64,000 nucleotides of DNA from Pseudomonadota bacterium (GCA_021848725.1 JAJZTS010000002.1:62001-126000), one strand, 5' to 3'. Counted from the stretch's first letter, positions 44,622-54,248 are shown. Numbers and translations are program-made. Notes: generated from the letters alone by a model not told the origin.

Positions 44622-45080
44622 TCAGCCGATCACGAACAGCGGCTCGCCGTATTCGACGGGTTGACCGTTCTCCACGAGGATGGCCTTGATCGTGCCACCG
44701 ACGTCGGCCTCGATCTCGTTCATCAGCTTCATGGCCTCGATGATGCACAGGGTGTCGCCGGCGCTGACCGACTGGCCGACCTCGACGAAGGCCTTGGCGC
44801 CCGGCGAGGGCGTACGGTAGAAGGTGCCGACCATGGGCGACTTGACCACGTGGCCCTCGGGCAGGCCGGGCTCGCTCGCCTCGGCGGCGGCCGGGGCCGG
44901 GGCGGAGACCGGGATGGTCTGCATGTGGCCCATCATCGGCATGTGCCCCATCATCATCGGCTGACCGCCGGCCACGACGCGGGTGATACGAACTTTTTCT
45001 TCGCCCTCGGTGATCTCCAACTCGGCCACGCCCGAGTCCTGCACCAGGTCGATCAGCTTCTTCAGCTTGCGCAGATCCAT
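44622..45080 (-). CDS. accB: Biotin carboxyl carrier protein
   Basis: Carrier of biotin between AccC and AccAD. The 152 residues have biotinylated K118 in [14 protein letters not shown] and the C-terminal biotinyl domain (about 78-152); the linker between is rich in Met, Ala and Pro. It lies between aroQ (three bases) and accC, a common proteobacterial order. Confidence 0.97.
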   Translation of the reverse strand: MDLRKLKKLIDLVQDSGVAELEITEGEEKVRITRVVAGGQPMMMGHMPMMGHMQTIPVSAPAPAAAEASEPGLPEGHVVKSPMVGTFYRTPSPGAKAFVEVGQSVSAGDTLCIIEAMKLMNEIEADVGGTIKAILVENGQPVEYGEPLFVIG

Positions 45081-45083
45081 AAA

Positions 45084-45557
45084 TTACTCCTCCATCGCAT
45101 TGAGGGCATAGCCCAGGGCGAACAAATAGCCCATGGCGCCCAGACCGCTGATCACACCGACCGCCAGATCGGAAAAATAGGAATGATGGCGGAAGGTTTC
45201 GCGGGCATGGACATTGGACAGATGCACTTCGATAAACGGGATCGCCACCCCGGCCAGGGCGTCGCGCAGGGCGACGCTGGTATGGGTGTAGGCGGCGGGA
45301 TTGATGATGATGAAACCCACACCCTCGGTGCGGGCCCGATGAATACGGTCGACCAGCTCGCTCTCGGCGTTGCTTTGGAAGGTTTCGACCACCACACCGG
45401 CGGCGGCCCCCTGTTCCTTCAGGGCCCGGTCGATGTCGGCCAGGGTTTGATGGCCATAGTGTTCCGGTTCACGGCTACCCAAGAGGTTGAGATTAGGCCC
45501 GTGAAGGACTAGGATTTTGCTCTTGGCCGCCGACGACGGCGAACGCTTGAAAGGCAT
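45084..45557 (-). CDS. aroQ: 3-dehydroquinate dehydratase, type II
   Basis: Third step of the shikimate pathway, the dodecameric type II enzyme. The 157 residues include [20 protein letters not shown] (catalytic Tyr in the flexible loop region), [16 protein letters not shown] and [20 protein letters not shown] (catalytic His). It has a basic N-terminal extension of about 13 residues before the core. ATG at 45557 is favoured; the longer frame is not credible. Confidence 0.96.
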   Translation of the reverse strand: MPFKRSPSSAAKSKILVLHGPNLNLLGSREPEHYGHQTLADIDRALKEQGAAAGVVVETFQSNAESELVDRIHRARTEGVGFIIINPAAYTHTSVALRDALAGVAIPFIEVHLSNVHARETFRHHSYFSDLAVGVISGLGAMGYLFALGYALNAMEE

Positions 45558-45690
45558 GACAGCGGGTGCCGGCTGGTTAAAAGTGGCGGCAAGTTTGCCG
45601 CAATTGGCAGCGAGTTGTCCAGAACTTGCGCCTATTTGCCGTTTTTTTGAACAACTTCGCCCTTGAATACTTATATATAGGCGCGGCCTT

Positions 45691-46638
45691 ATGCGGTTCC
45701 CCCCCGAATCTCCGCTGATCGTCTGGCGCCTGGTCGATGGCAAACCCGGCCATGAAAAGCAGTCTTTGGGCTTGATCCAGGCCTTGGGCCGCCATGTTGC
45801 CGTCAAAATCCACGATATTCGCGTCGATTCGGCCTTCTCGGACTCGATAGACTGGCTGCTGGGCCGGTTCCCGGCCGGTGCCGGCCTGCCCGACCCCCAC
45901 CTATTAATAGGCGCCGGCCACCGCACCCACTTTGCCCTGCTGGCCGCCCGCCGGGCACGCGGCGGTCGGACCGTGGTCTTGATGCAGCCCAGCCTGCCCG
46001 CCCGGCTGTTCGACCTGTGCCTGGTCCCGGAGCACGATCAGCCGGCCGCGCGCCCCAACATCGTCACCACCCGCGGCGTCCTCAACGCCGTCACCCCCAG
46101 CCGGCAGCACCGACCCGAACTCGGGCTGGTCCTGATCGGCGGCCCGTCCAGCCATTACGCTTGGGATACGAAGCCCATCGTCGAGCAGATCGACCGGCTC
46201 CTCCGGGCAACACCTAAAGTCCGCTGGCGACTGACCACCTCACGTCGCACGCCGGCGGATTTCTTGGCCCGACTGCCGAGCTTGGCCAGCCTGGAAATAT
46301 TCCCCTGCGCGGCGACCCCGCCCGGCTGGCTCGAAGCCGAGCTGGCCCAGGCCGGCCAGACCTGGGTCACGGAGGACAGCGTATCGATGGTCTACGAGGC
46401 CCTCACCGCCGGCAGCGCGGTGGGCTTGCTGCGGCTGCCCCAGGGCGGAGGCAATCGCGTGGCACGCGGGGTCGAGCGCTTGATCCGCGACGGCTGGGTG
46501 GTGCCGTTCGAGGCCTGGCACCCCGGCCAGCCCATGCTGTCGGCCCCGGAAGGCTTCGACGAGGCGGACCGCTGCGCCCAATTGATACTCGGCCGCTGGT
46601 TTCACTACCACCCAAGGCCGGCCAAACACACTCGATAA
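45691..46638 (+). CDS. ELM1/GtrOC1-family putative glycosyltransferase-like protein
   Basis: A 315-residue protein of the mitochondrial-fission-ELM1-like family (COG3660): [53 protein letters not shown] and [21 protein letters not shown]. The fold resembles GT-B glycosyltransferases, and members cluster with LPS genes. It opens a polysaccharide region and is divergent from aroQ. The specific reaction is unknown. Confidence 0.85.
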   Translation: MRFPPESPLIVWRLVDGKPGHEKQSLGLIQALGRHVAVKIHDIRVDSAFSDSIDWLLGRFPAGAGLPDPHLLIGAGHRTHFALLAARRARGGRTVVLMQPSLPARLFDLCLVPEHDQPAARPNIVTTRGVLNAVTPSRQHRPELGLVLIGGPSSHYAWDTKPIVEQIDRLLRATPKVRWRLTTSRRTPADFLARLPSLASLEIFPCAATPPGWLEAELAQAGQTWVTEDSVSMVYEALTAGSAVGLLRLPQGGGNRVARGVERLIRDGWVVPFEAWHPGQPMLSAPEGFDEADRCAQLILGRWFHYHPRPAKHTR

Positions 46639-46671
46639 ACCCGAGATTGCGGCGGCACGGGGGCTGACGTT

Positions 46672-47139
46672 ATGCTCTGCCCTTCGCAAAAAAGACCCAA
46701 ACCCCTGAACCTCCCAGGCATGGAAGCGTCGCACCGTACCCCCCCTCCCCCGAAGCAAGGCTCGTCCGACCGGACATTTGGCTGGGTCATGACCGCCTTC
46801 TTCAGCCTGGTCGGGCTCTGGCCCTTGCTGCACGGCCAGGCTTGGCGCGGCTGGGCCTTGGTCCTGGCGGCGATTTTCGCTTTGGCCGCCTGGCTGATGC
46901 CGCGTCTGCTGGCGCCGTTGAACCGCCTGTGGACCCGCCTGGGCCTGTTGCTGCACAAAATCACCAACCCGATCGTGCTCGGTCTGGCCTTTTATGGCGT
47001 CATCGCACCGATTGGATTGTTGATGCGCCTGACCGGCCGCGACCCACTGCGGCTTAAGCGCGATGCCGCCAGCGCGAGCTACTGGATCGAGCGCCAGCCG
47101 CCCGGTCCGCCACCAACCAGTTTTCCGCGCCAATTTTAA
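46672..47139 (+). CDS. SxtJ-family membrane protein
   Basis: A 155-residue (or 139 from ATG at 46720) protein with three hydrophobic helices (about 36-52, 60-82 and 98-118) and a C-terminal segment DPLRLKRDAASASYWIER. SxtJ-like proteins are encoded beside DUF5989 and carbamoyltransferase genes in exopolysaccharide loci, exactly as here; function unknown. Confidence 0.8.
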   Translation: MLCPSQKRPKPLNLPGMEASHRTPPPPKQGSSDRTFGWVMTAFFSLVGLWPLLHGQAWRGWALVLAAIFALAAWLMPRLLAPLNRLWTRLGLLLHKITNPIVLGLAFYGVIAPIGLLMRLTGRDPLRLKRDAASASYWIERQPPGPPPTSFPRQF

Positions 47140-47151
47140 AGGGAATCCCCC

Positions 47152-47301
47152 ATGTCTTTTCTGAAGGAACTCTGGCTGTTCATGCGCGAGCGCAAGAAGT
47201 TCTGGCTGCTGCCGATCATCCTGGTCATGCTGCTGCTGGGCGCGCTGCTGGTGCTGGCGCAAGGCTCGGCCATCGCGCCCTTCATCTACACCCTGTTCTG
47301 A
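47152..47301 (+). CDS. DUF5989 small membrane protein
   Basis: A 49-residue protein, MSFLKELWLFMRERKKFWL followed by a hydrophobic helix (PIILVMLLLGALLVLAQGS) and SAIAPFIYTLF. Size and sequence fit DUF5989, the small partner of SxtJ and carbamoyltransferase proteins. It is 12 bases after SxtJ and four before the carbamoyltransferase, so the three form an operon. A GGGAATC site precedes the start. Easily missed because of its length. Confidence 0.85.
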   Translation: MSFLKELWLFMRERKKFWLLPIILVMLLLGALLVLAQGSAIAPFIYTLF

Positions 47302-47304
47302 TCG

Positions 47305-49137
47305 ATGCGCATCCTCGGTATCTCGGCCTATTACCACGATAGCGCCGCCGCCCTGCTGATCGACGGCGAGATCGCCGCCGCCGCGCAGGAGGAGCGCTTC
47401 ACCCGCAAGAAGCACGACGAGAACTTCCCCGCACAGGCCATCGCCTATTGCCTGCAGGCCGGCGGCATCACCATGGCCGAAGTCGATCGCGTGGTGTTCT
47501 ACGACAAGCCGCTGCTCAAGTTCGAGCGCCTGCTGGAGACCTATCTCGCCTTCGCGCCCAAGGGCTTTCGTTCCTTCCGCCTAGCCATGCCGGTCTGGCT
47601 GCGGGAAAAGCTGTTCCTGAAAGACCTGTTGAAGTCGGAACTCCAGGCCTTCGCCCCCGGTTTCGATGTCGAACAGCAATTGCTGTTTTCCGAGCACCAC
47701 CTCAGCCACGCCGCCAGCGCCTTCTTCCCGTCGCCGTTCGACGAGGCGGTGGTACTGACCATGGACGGCGTCGGCGAATGGACCACGACCTCGCTCGCGG
47801 TCGGCCGCGGCAATAAGCTCGAAATCCAGAAGGAGATCCACTTCCCGCATTCGCTCGGCCTGCTCTATTCCGCCTTCACCTATTACACCGGGTTCAAGGT
47901 CAACTCCGGCGAATACAAGGTCATGGGCCTCGCCCCTTACGGCCAACCGAAATACGCGCAGACTATCCTCGACCACCTGATCGACCTCAAGCCGGACGGC
48001 AGCTTCCGGCTGGACATGGCGTACTTCGACTACTGCACCGGCCTGACCATGACCAACGCCAAGTTCCACGACTTGTTCGGCGCGCCGCCGCGCCAGCCGG
48101 AGCAGGCGCTGACCCAGCGCGAGATGGACCTGGCCGCCTCGGTGCAGGCGGTGACCGAAGAGGCGATGTTGCGCCTGGTCCGCTCGGCGGTGCAGGCGAC
48201 CGGCATCGCCAACGTCTGCCTGGCCGGCGGCGTGGCCTTGAACTGCGTCGGCAACGGCAAGGTGCTGCGCGACGGCGCGGCAAAAAACATCTGGATCCAA
48301 CCGGCGGCCGGCGATGCCGGCGGTGCCTTGGGCGCGGCGCTGGCCGGCTATCACCTGCACCTGGATCAACCCCGGCAGGTGCAAAGGCCCGATGCGATGC
48401 ACGGCGCCTATCTCGGCCCGGCCTACGAGCAGGCCGAAATCGAGCGGCAATTGACCCAGGCCGGCGCCAAGTTCACGGTGCTCGACGACGACGCCCTGCT
48501 CGAGGCCTGCGCCCGCGGCCTGGCCGAAGAGCAGGCCCTGGGCTGGTTCCAGGGCCGCATGGAGTTCGGCCCGCGCTCGCTCGGCGGCCGCTCCATCCTC
48601 GGCGACCCCCGCTCACCCAACATGCAGTCGGTGCTCAACCTGAAGGTGAAATACCGCGAATCGTTCCGCCCCTTCGCGCCGGCGGTGTTGCGCGAGCAGG
48701 TGGCCGAATGGTTCGAACTCGACGGCGACAGCCCCTATATGCTGCTGGTCGCCGACGTCGCCAAGCGGCATCGCAAGGCGATGAGCGCGGCGGAACAACA
48801 ACTGTTCGGCATCGAGAAGCTCAAGGTGCCGCGCTCCGACATCCCGGCGGTGACCCACGTCGATTACTCGGCCCGCATCCAGACCGTGCATAGCGAGACC
48901 AATCCGCGTTTCCATGGCCTGCTCACGCGCTTCAATGCGATCACCGGCTGCCCGGTCCTGGTCAACACCAGCTTCAACGTACGCGGCGAGCCCATCGTCT
49001 GCACGCCGGCCGATGCCTTCCGCTGCTTCATGGGCACCGAGATCGAACTGCTCGCCGTCGGCAATTGCCTGCTGCGCAAGGAAGAGCAAGACCCGAGCCT
49101 CAAGCTCGATTACAAGAACCAGTTCGAGCTGGATTGA
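47305..49137 (+). CDS. Carbamoyltransferase (NodU/CmcH/HypF-like)
   Basis: A 610-residue carbamoyltransferase that would add a carbamoyl group to a sugar hydroxyl from carbamoyl phosphate and ATP. It has the Kae1-like N-terminal domain (GISAYYHDSAAALLIDG, SEHHLSHAASAFFPSPF with Fe-binding His, and MDGVGEW) and the YrdC-like C-terminal domain (GWFQGRMEFGPRSLGGRSILGDPR). The second domain ends with NTSFNVRGEPIVCTPADAFR. It is part of the SxtJ-DUF5989-carbamoyltransferase unit, suggesting carbamoylated extracellular polysaccharide. Confidence 0.93.
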   Translation: MRILGISAYYHDSAAALLIDGEIAAAAQEERFTRKKHDENFPAQAIAYCLQAGGITMAEVDRVVFYDKPLLKFERLLETYLAFAPKGFRSFRLAMPVWLREKLFLKDLLKSELQAFAPGFDVEQQLLFSEHHLSHAASAFFPSPFDEAVVLTMDGVGEWTTTSLAVGRGNKLEIQKEIHFPHSLGLLYSAFTYYTGFKVNSGEYKVMGLAPYGQPKYAQTILDHLIDLKPDGSFRLDMAYFDYCTGLTMTNAKFHDLFGAPPRQPEQALTQREMDLAASVQAVTEEAMLRLVRSAVQATGIANVCLAGGVALNCVGNGKVLRDGAAKNIWIQPAAGDAGGALGAALAGYHLHLDQPRQVQRPDAMHGAYLGPAYEQAEIERQLTQAGAKFTVLDDDALLEACARGLAEEQALGWFQGRMEFGPRSLGGRSILGDPRSPNMQSVLNLKVKYRESFRPFAPAVLREQVAEWFELDGDSPYMLLVADVAKRHRKAMSAAEQQLFGIEKLKVPRSDIPAVTHVDYSARIQTVHSETNPRFHGLLTRFNAITGCPVLVNTSFNVRGEPIVCTPADAFRCFMGTEIELLAVGNCLLRKEEQDPSLKLDYKNQFELD

Positions 49138-49206
49138 TGGATAACATCTTTACCGCCAAGGGCGCGAAGGGCTCAAAGAAAATAATCCACGGGCCTTCCA
49201 CAATCC

Positions 49207-49275
49207 CGTCATGCCGGCGCAGGCGGGAATCCAGCGAAACAAAAAATCTGGATGCCCACCTGCGCGGGCATGACG
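49207..49275. repeat. Palindromic repeat, CGTCATGCC type
   Basis: CGTCATGCCGGCGCAGGCGGGAATCCAG at the left pairs with CTGGATGCCCACCTGCGCGGGCATGACG at the right, around an A-rich loop. The unit lies in the 184-bp gap between the carbamoyltransferase and SGNH genes. It is related to 57693-57761 at the other end of the polysaccharide block. Confidence 0.75.
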
Positions 49276-49321
49276 AAACCAGTGACGCGGTAAGTAAGCC
49301 CTTTGCGGTAAATGGACCAAG

Positions 49322-50533
49322 ATGAAAAATAAACCGCGCCTCGGCATCATCATCGCCTTGCTGGCGTCGCTGCACCTCCTGTTGTTCTACGGCCTGCCGG
49401 CCTCGGTGCTGGCCGTCGTGCTGGCGGTGCTGGCCTTCATCTATTTCCGTTCCGGTGCAGTGGCCGCCACCGCGATCACGCTGTCGCTCGCCCTGGCCAC
49501 CGGCCTCGGTGCCGTCGCGATTCACCTGCTCGGCCTGGACCGCGCCATGTATTACCGACCGCACGAGCAACTCGCCGTGCAGGACTATGCCAAGGGCCAC
49601 CGCGCCTACCGGCCCAACGCCGAGATTCACATGCAGGTAGCGCACGGCGATCTGCAAGCCTTGACCGGCATCACACTGGCGCAGAAGCGAGACATCGTCT
49701 TCCGCACCGACAGCGAAGGCTTTCGCAACGACACCGATTACCAGCCCGGCGAGCCGGTCTTGCTCGGTGACTCCTTCGTGGTCGGCATGGCGGATAGCCA
49801 GCAAGACAATCTAACGGCACTGCTCGCGCAACAACAGGGTATTCGCAGCTACAACCTGGGCCAGCCCGGCGACGTGTCCGATTATCTGATTTATTACCGC
49901 GCCTTTCGTCAGCGCCACCCCGAGGCCAAACACACTGCGCTATTCCTGTTCGAAGGCAACGACTTCCCGGAAGGCCAATACGAAGACGCCGCCCAGCGCA
50001 CGCTGGGACCGGCAGCCCGGTGGCTCGGCCGCTATTACAGCCTGTTCACCGACACCGCGTTCTATCGCGTCACCAAATCACTGTGGAAACGCGCAAGCTA
50101 CGCCCGCGACATCGCCGAATCCGACAGCGTGCAGATCAAGACCGTGGCCGGCCAGACCATGGGCCTCTATACGCCCTATGTCGACGTGACGCGACGCAGC
50201 CATTACGCGATGCCGCCGGCCATGCGGCAAGACTTGATCGAACTGGGCCGGCAGATGGCTGCGATCTATTTCATCCCGACCAATTACCGCGTCTATGCCC
50301 GACCGCTGGGCGTCACCGCCTTACCCAACGCGCAATGGCAAGCCCTGTCCGCGCTCTGCACCGAACAGGGTTGGCGCTGTGTCGACCTGACCCCGGCCTT
50401 GACCGAGGCCGCAACGCGCGGGCTTGAGCGTGGCGAATTCATCTGGTGGCGCGACGACACGCATTGGAACCGTGCCGGCATGGCCGTCGCCGCGCGCATC
50501 GTCGCGCAAACATTAGCGAAGAACCCGCGCTGA
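49322..50533 (+). CDS. SGNH/AlgX-like membrane-anchored hydrolase
   Basis: A 403-residue protein with two or three N-terminal membrane helices (about 8-70) and a periplasmic SGNH domain. The nucleophile block is LLGDSFVVGMAD, and the catalytic Asp-His pair is in WWRDDTHWNRAGM. GDSL/SGNH proteins of this type acetylate or deacetylate polysaccharides (AlgX, AlgJ). It is co-directional with the GT4 gene, which starts one base after its stop. Substrate unknown. Confidence 0.82.
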   Translation: MKNKPRLGIIIALLASLHLLLFYGLPASVLAVVLAVLAFIYFRSGAVAATAITLSLALATGLGAVAIHLLGLDRAMYYRPHEQLAVQDYAKGHRAYRPNAEIHMQVAHGDLQALTGITLAQKRDIVFRTDSEGFRNDTDYQPGEPVLLGDSFVVGMADSQQDNLTALLAQQQGIRSYNLGQPGDVSDYLIYYRAFRQRHPEAKHTALFLFEGNDFPEGQYEDAAQRTLGPAARWLGRYYSLFTDTAFYRVTKSLWKRASYARDIAESDSVQIKTVAGQTMGLYTPYVDVTRRSHYAMPPAMRQDLIELGRQMAAIYFIPTNYRVYARPLGVTALPNAQWQALSALCTEQGWRCVDLTPALTEAATRGLERGEFIWWRDDTHWNRAGMAVAARIVAQTLAKNPR

Positions 50534-50534
50534 G

Positions 50535-51665
50535 ATGACGCAACGCCGCCTGACCGTCGTGCAAATCCTGCCCGCGCTCGACGCCGGCGGGGTCGAGCGC
50601 GGCACGCTGGAGGTCGGCAAGCATCTGGTCGAACATGGCCACCGCTCCATCGTGATCTCGGCCGGCGGCCGCCTGGTCGAACAATTGACCCGCGAAGGCA
50701 GCGAACACGTGCAATGGGACATCGGCCGAAAACGCTTGTGGACCTTGCGCCTGATCCCGCGTCTGCGCCGCTTCCTGCGCGACAACCAGGTCGACATCCT
50801 GCACCTGCGCTCGCGCATGCCGGGCTGGATCGCCTACCTGGCTTGGCGCGGCATGCCGAAGCAGGCGCGGCCGCATCTGGTCACTACCGTGCACGGCCCG
50901 TATTCGGTCAACGCCTACAGCGCGGTGATGACCAAGGGCGAGCGGGTCATCGTGATCTCGGAGATGATCCGCGACTACGTACTGCACAACTATCCGGCCT
51001 GCGCGCCAGCCAAGCTGCGGCTGATCTATCGCGGTGTCGATCCGCGCGCCTTTCCGCACGGCCACCACCCCACGGCAGAATGGCTGGCGCATTGGTACCG
51101 CGACCACCCGCAAACGGCAGACAAGCAACTCATCACGCTGCCGGCCCGCATCACCCGCTGGAAGGGACAAGAGGACTTGATCGAGATCATCCACCGTCTT
51201 CGCGCAACACAGCCGAAGGCGCATGGCCTGATCGTCGGCGAACCGCATCCGCGCCGCCGCGCCTTCCTCGACGAGCTGCGCGCGAAGGTGCGCGCCGCCG
51301 GGCTCGACGATGCGATCACCTTCGTCGGCCACCGCGCCGACCTGCGCGAGATCATGGCGATCTCGCGTATCGTGCTGTCGCTGTCGCGCGAGCCGGAGGC
51401 CTTCGGCCGCACCACGGTCGAGGCCTTGAGCCTGGGCGTGCCGACCGTCGGCTATGACCACGGCGGCGTCGGCGAACAATTGGCGGCGATCCTGCCCGCG
51501 GGCGCGGTCGCGCCGGGCGACATCGCCGCCGCCGCCGAACGCATTGCGCAATGGCTGGACAAGCCGCCGCGCGTCCCCGAAACTCAGCCGTTCACGCTGC
51601 AACGCATGCTGGATGCCACACTCGATGTCTATCACGAACTCGCCCATAACCCGACCCTCGGCTGA
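50535..51665 (+). CDS. Glycosyltransferase family 4
   Basis: A 376-residue GT-B enzyme. N-terminal acceptor domain starts VVQILPALDAGGVERGTLEVGKHL; the donor domain contains YRGVDPRAFP, ITRWKGQEDLIEI and the E-x7-E motif region SREPEAFGRTTVEALSLGVPTV. Such enzymes transfer hexoses to lipid-linked polysaccharide intermediates. The 3' end overlaps the O-antigen ligase-like gene by 41 bases in another frame, implying coupling. Confidence 0.92.
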   Translation: MTQRRLTVVQILPALDAGGVERGTLEVGKHLVEHGHRSIVISAGGRLVEQLTREGSEHVQWDIGRKRLWTLRLIPRLRRFLRDNQVDILHLRSRMPGWIAYLAWRGMPKQARPHLVTTVHGPYSVNAYSAVMTKGERVIVISEMIRDYVLHNYPACAPAKLRLIYRGVDPRAFPHGHHPTAEWLAHWYRDHPQTADKQLITLPARITRWKGQEDLIEIIHRLRATQPKAHGLIVGEPHPRRRAFLDELRAKVRAAGLDDAITFVGHRADLREIMAISRIVLSLSREPEAFGRTTVEALSLGVPTVGYDHGGVGEQLAAILPAGAVAPGDIAAAAERIAQWLDKPPRVPETQPFTLQRMLDATLDVYHELAHNPTLG

Positions 51666-52869
51666 GCGGCTGGTCCGCTTCCTCGGCCTGATGCTGATCG
51701 CGTGGCAGCCGTTCTGGAGCGGCGCCCGCCTGCCCACCTTCCTGCTGTTGCTGGTCGCGCTCTGGCTGCTCTGGCATCAGCGCATCGATTTCTCGGCGGC
51801 GCCTGCGCGCCGGCTCGGCAGCCTCTTCCTGCTGTTGGGCATACCGGTCTTGCTGTCGATCCCCGCCTCGTTCAGCCTCGGCGGCAGCCTCTCGGTCTTG
51901 GCCGTCCTCGGCATCTTCTACCTGATCGGCCTCGCGCTGCTGCAAGGCCTGCGCCACGACAACGACCGCGCTTGGCTGCTACGCTGGCTGCTCGCCCTAA
52001 TCGTAGCCTGGAGCCTGGATGGCTATCTCCAGTTAGCCTTCGGCCACGACCTGCTGGGGCGACCGATGAGCAATGGCCGCATTCTCGGACCATTCGCCGG
52101 CAACCTGCATCTCGGCCTGTTCATCGCCATCCTGCTGCCGGCCGCCGCGTGGGGCCTGGCGCAGTCGCGTCCCTTATTGCTGCTTGGCCTGATCGCATCG
52201 ACCGGTTTCATCGTGGCGATGAGCGGTTCGCGCTCGAGCATCCTGCTGCTGATCCTTGCGGCGGCCGCATTGATGCTCCACCTGAGCAACCGCCAACGAC
52301 TGCTGACCATGCTGGCGGTACTCTCGATCAGCGCCAGCATGGCCTATCTGTCGCCGGCCATCTCGCAGCGCATTCAAACCATCGTTCAGACCCCGACCAA
52401 CGCCAGCCTGTTCGATCGCATCGATATCGTCTTGAGCCATCGGCTGACCATCTGGAATAACGCGGCCGCGATGATCGCGGACCGCCCGCTCATCGGCATC
52501 GGTGCCAGCGCCTTCAGCGAGGCCTACAAGCACTATGCCCCGCCGGACGATCTCTTCCTCACGCGCGAAAAGGTCTACCACGCCGAACAGATGTACGTGT
52601 CGGTCACCGCCGAATCAGGCATTCCCGGCCTGGCCGGCCTGCTCGCAGTCATTGCACTCTGCATCCGCTGGTTCCGCCGCGCCGCGCCGGAGCAGCGCCG
52701 GCAAGCGGCGCCGTTCGCCGCACCGCTGGCGATCATCGCGTTTCCGCTACAATCCCAGCCCGTGCTCTACACGATCTGGTGGTTCCCCGTCGTGCTGCTG
52801 CTGCTCTGCGGCCTGCTCGCGGCACTCGGCGACCAACCCAACGACAACTCGACCGCAAGCAAATCATGA
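51625..52869 (+). CDS. O-antigen ligase / polymerase family (Wzy_C) membrane protein
   Basis: About 414 residues with ten or more membrane helices and the Wzy_C/WaaL-type periplasmic loop (RLTIWNNAAAMIADRPLIGIGASAF, HAEQMYVSVTAESGIPGLAGLL). It would either join O-antigen to lipid A core or polymerise repeat units. The ATG at 51625 precedes the first helix; a longer frame reading back into GT4 is a shadow. Its stop overlaps the next gene by four bases. Confidence 0.87.
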   Translation: MSITNSPITRPSAERLVRFLGLMLIAWQPFWSGARLPTFLLLLVALWLLWHQRIDFSAAPARRLGSLFLLLGIPVLLSIPASFSLGGSLSVLAVLGIFYLIGLALLQGLRHDNDRAWLLRWLLALIVAWSLDGYLQLAFGHDLLGRPMSNGRILGPFAGNLHLGLFIAILLPAAAWGLAQSRPLLLLGLIASTGFIVAMSGSRSSILLLILAAAALMLHLSNRQRLLTMLAVLSISASMAYLSPAISQRIQTIVQTPTNASLFDRIDIVLSHRLTIWNNAAAMIADRPLIGIGASAFSEAYKHYAPPDDLFLTREKVYHAEQMYVSVTAESGIPGLAGLLAVIALCIRWFRRAAPEQRRQAAPFAAPLAIIAFPLQSQPVLYTIWWFPVVLLLLCGLLAALGDQPNDNSTASKS

Positions 52870-53564
52870 ATCGACCGCTCAAACACCTTTCCCGCTGGCT
52901 ACGCCTACCCTTGCATCGTTGGCAGGCCAAACGCCGCCTGGCCGAATACCACGCGCGCGCGCGCAGCCTGGACGAGGTGATCGACTGGGCCATGCACTTC
53001 GGCGGCCAGGGCCACATGAAGGTGCAGACCTTGCAAGTGCCGTGGGAGATCACGCAACTGGCCAAGGCCGTGCAGGCGCTCGAACCCAAGGTCATCCTCG
53101 AGATCGGCACCGCGCGCGGCGGTACGCTGCTGCTGTGGTCTTATCTCGCGGCGGAAGAGGTCATCGCCTGCGACCTGAACGATATGTCGCGCCAAGCCCC
53201 GGTCTTCAACCACTTTCCGCCGCCGCAGTCGCGCTGTCGGGTCACCTTGCTTTCCGGCGATTCGCATCAGGCCGCGTTCAAGCAACGCGTCGCCGCCGCG
53301 CTGGCCGGACGCAAGGCCGACTTCCTGTTCATCGACGGCGATCACACCGTCGACGGCGTCACCGCCGACTACGAGGACTATCGCGAATTCGTCCGCCCCG
53401 GCGGCATCATCGCCTTCCACGACATCGTCGAGAAACAGCCGCTGCCGACCAACCAGGTCGCCCAGTTCTGGCAGAAGTTGAAGCAACACACCCCGGTCGA
53501 GGAATTCATCCACGACGCCGGGCAATGCGGCTTCGGCATCGGCATCGTGCGCGTGCCGGGCTGA
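52866..53564 (+). CDS. Class I SAM-dependent methyltransferase
   Basis: A 232-residue methyltransferase, Methyltransf_24/cephalosporin-hydroxylase-like. SAM motif LEIGTARGGTLLLWS, acidic DLND, and the later FLFIDGDHTVDGVTADY and RPGGIIAFHDI are clear. It would O-methylate a sugar in the polysaccharide. ATGA overlap with the O-antigen ligase gene suggests the same operon; the upstream open frame is not credible. Confidence 0.85.
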   Translation: MNRPLKHLSRWLRLPLHRWQAKRRLAEYHARARSLDEVIDWAMHFGGQGHMKVQTLQVPWEITQLAKAVQALEPKVILEIGTARGGTLLLWSYLAAEEVIACDLNDMSRQAPVFNHFPPPQSRCRVTLLSGDSHQAAFKQRVAAALAGRKADFLFIDGDHTVDGVTADYEDYREFVRPGGIIAFHDIVEKQPLPTNQVAQFWQKLKQHTPVEEFIHDAGQCGFGIGIVRVPG

Positions 53565-53575
53565 TCGCTTCAGCC

Positions 53576-54181
53576 ATGTCGCTGCGCGCGCTGTTCGCCA
53601 AGCTCAAACGCCGCAAACGGCGCGACCCGGACGACCCCAAAGGCCTGCGCCAGCGCCAGCCGCGGCACCGCATCGGCAAGGGTAGCTATGGCAACCCGAC
53701 CATCCACGCCTGGGACGACACGACCCGACTGACGATCGGTGCCTACTGCTCCATCGCCGACGGCGTGCAAATCTTCCTCGGCGGCGAGCACCGCGTCGAT
53801 TGGGTCAGCACCTACCCGTTCAACGTGTTCTGGCCGGCCGCCAGCGGCATCGCCGGCCATCCGACCTCGAAGGGCGACGTGACCATCGGCAACGATGTCT
53901 GGCTCGGCACCGAGGCCGTCATCCTGTCCGGCGTCACCATCGGCGACGGCGCGGTGATCGGCGCCCGCGCCGTGGTGACCAAGGACGTGCCGCCCTACGC
54001 CATCGCCGCCGGCAACCCGGCGCGCGTGGTCAAGCTGCGCTTCGACGAGGAAACCATCGCCCGCTTGCTCGCTTTGCGCTGGTGGGACTGGGACAACGAC
54101 AAGATTGAACGGGCGCTGCCGCTGATCATGAGCCCGGATGTCGCGGCCTTTCTGCAAGCGGCAGAAGCCGGCAAGATTTAA
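53576..54181 (+). CDS. CatB-related O-acetyltransferase (left-handed beta-helix)
   Basis: A 201-residue hexapeptide-repeat acetyltransferase of the xenobiotic acyltransferase class: LTIGAYCSIADGVQIFLGGEHRVDWVSTYPF, then VTIGNDVWLGTEAVILSGVTIGDGAVIGARAVVTKDVPPYAIAAGNPARVVKLRF. The His after GGE is catalytic in relatives. It likely acetylates surface sugars. Start 12 bases after the methyltransferase stop. Confidence 0.93.
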   Translation: MSLRALFAKLKRRKRRDPDDPKGLRQRQPRHRIGKGSYGNPTIHAWDDTTRLTIGAYCSIADGVQIFLGGEHRVDWVSTYPFNVFWPAASGIAGHPTSKGDVTIGNDVWLGTEAVILSGVTIGDGAVIGARAVVTKDVPPYAIAAGNPARVVKLRFDEETIARLLALRWWDWDNDKIERALPLIMSPDVAAFLQAAEAGKI

Positions 54182-54228
54182 TTCCCCTCTGCGGCATCGT
54201 CACCCATACCGCATCGGAAACGATCACC

Positions 54229-54248
54229 ATTTCAGAAGCTTCTGAAAT
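54229..54248. promoter_or_regulatory. Perfect 20-bp palindrome upstream of the RCC1 gene
   Basis: ATTTCAGAAGCTTCTGAAAT is a perfect palindrome without loop or T-tract, in the 245-bp A+T-richer gap after the acetyltransferase gene. It lies about 50 bases upstream of a candidate -35 and 180 before the RCC1 start. A regulator-binding site is the simplest reading; a structured transcript end of the upstream operon is an alternative. Confidence 0.45.

Noticed and set aside
52502..53575. Long frame leading into the CatB-like gene
   Set aside because: It is an out-of-frame reading of the O-antigen ligase and methyltransferase genes; acetyltransferase homology starts near 53576.
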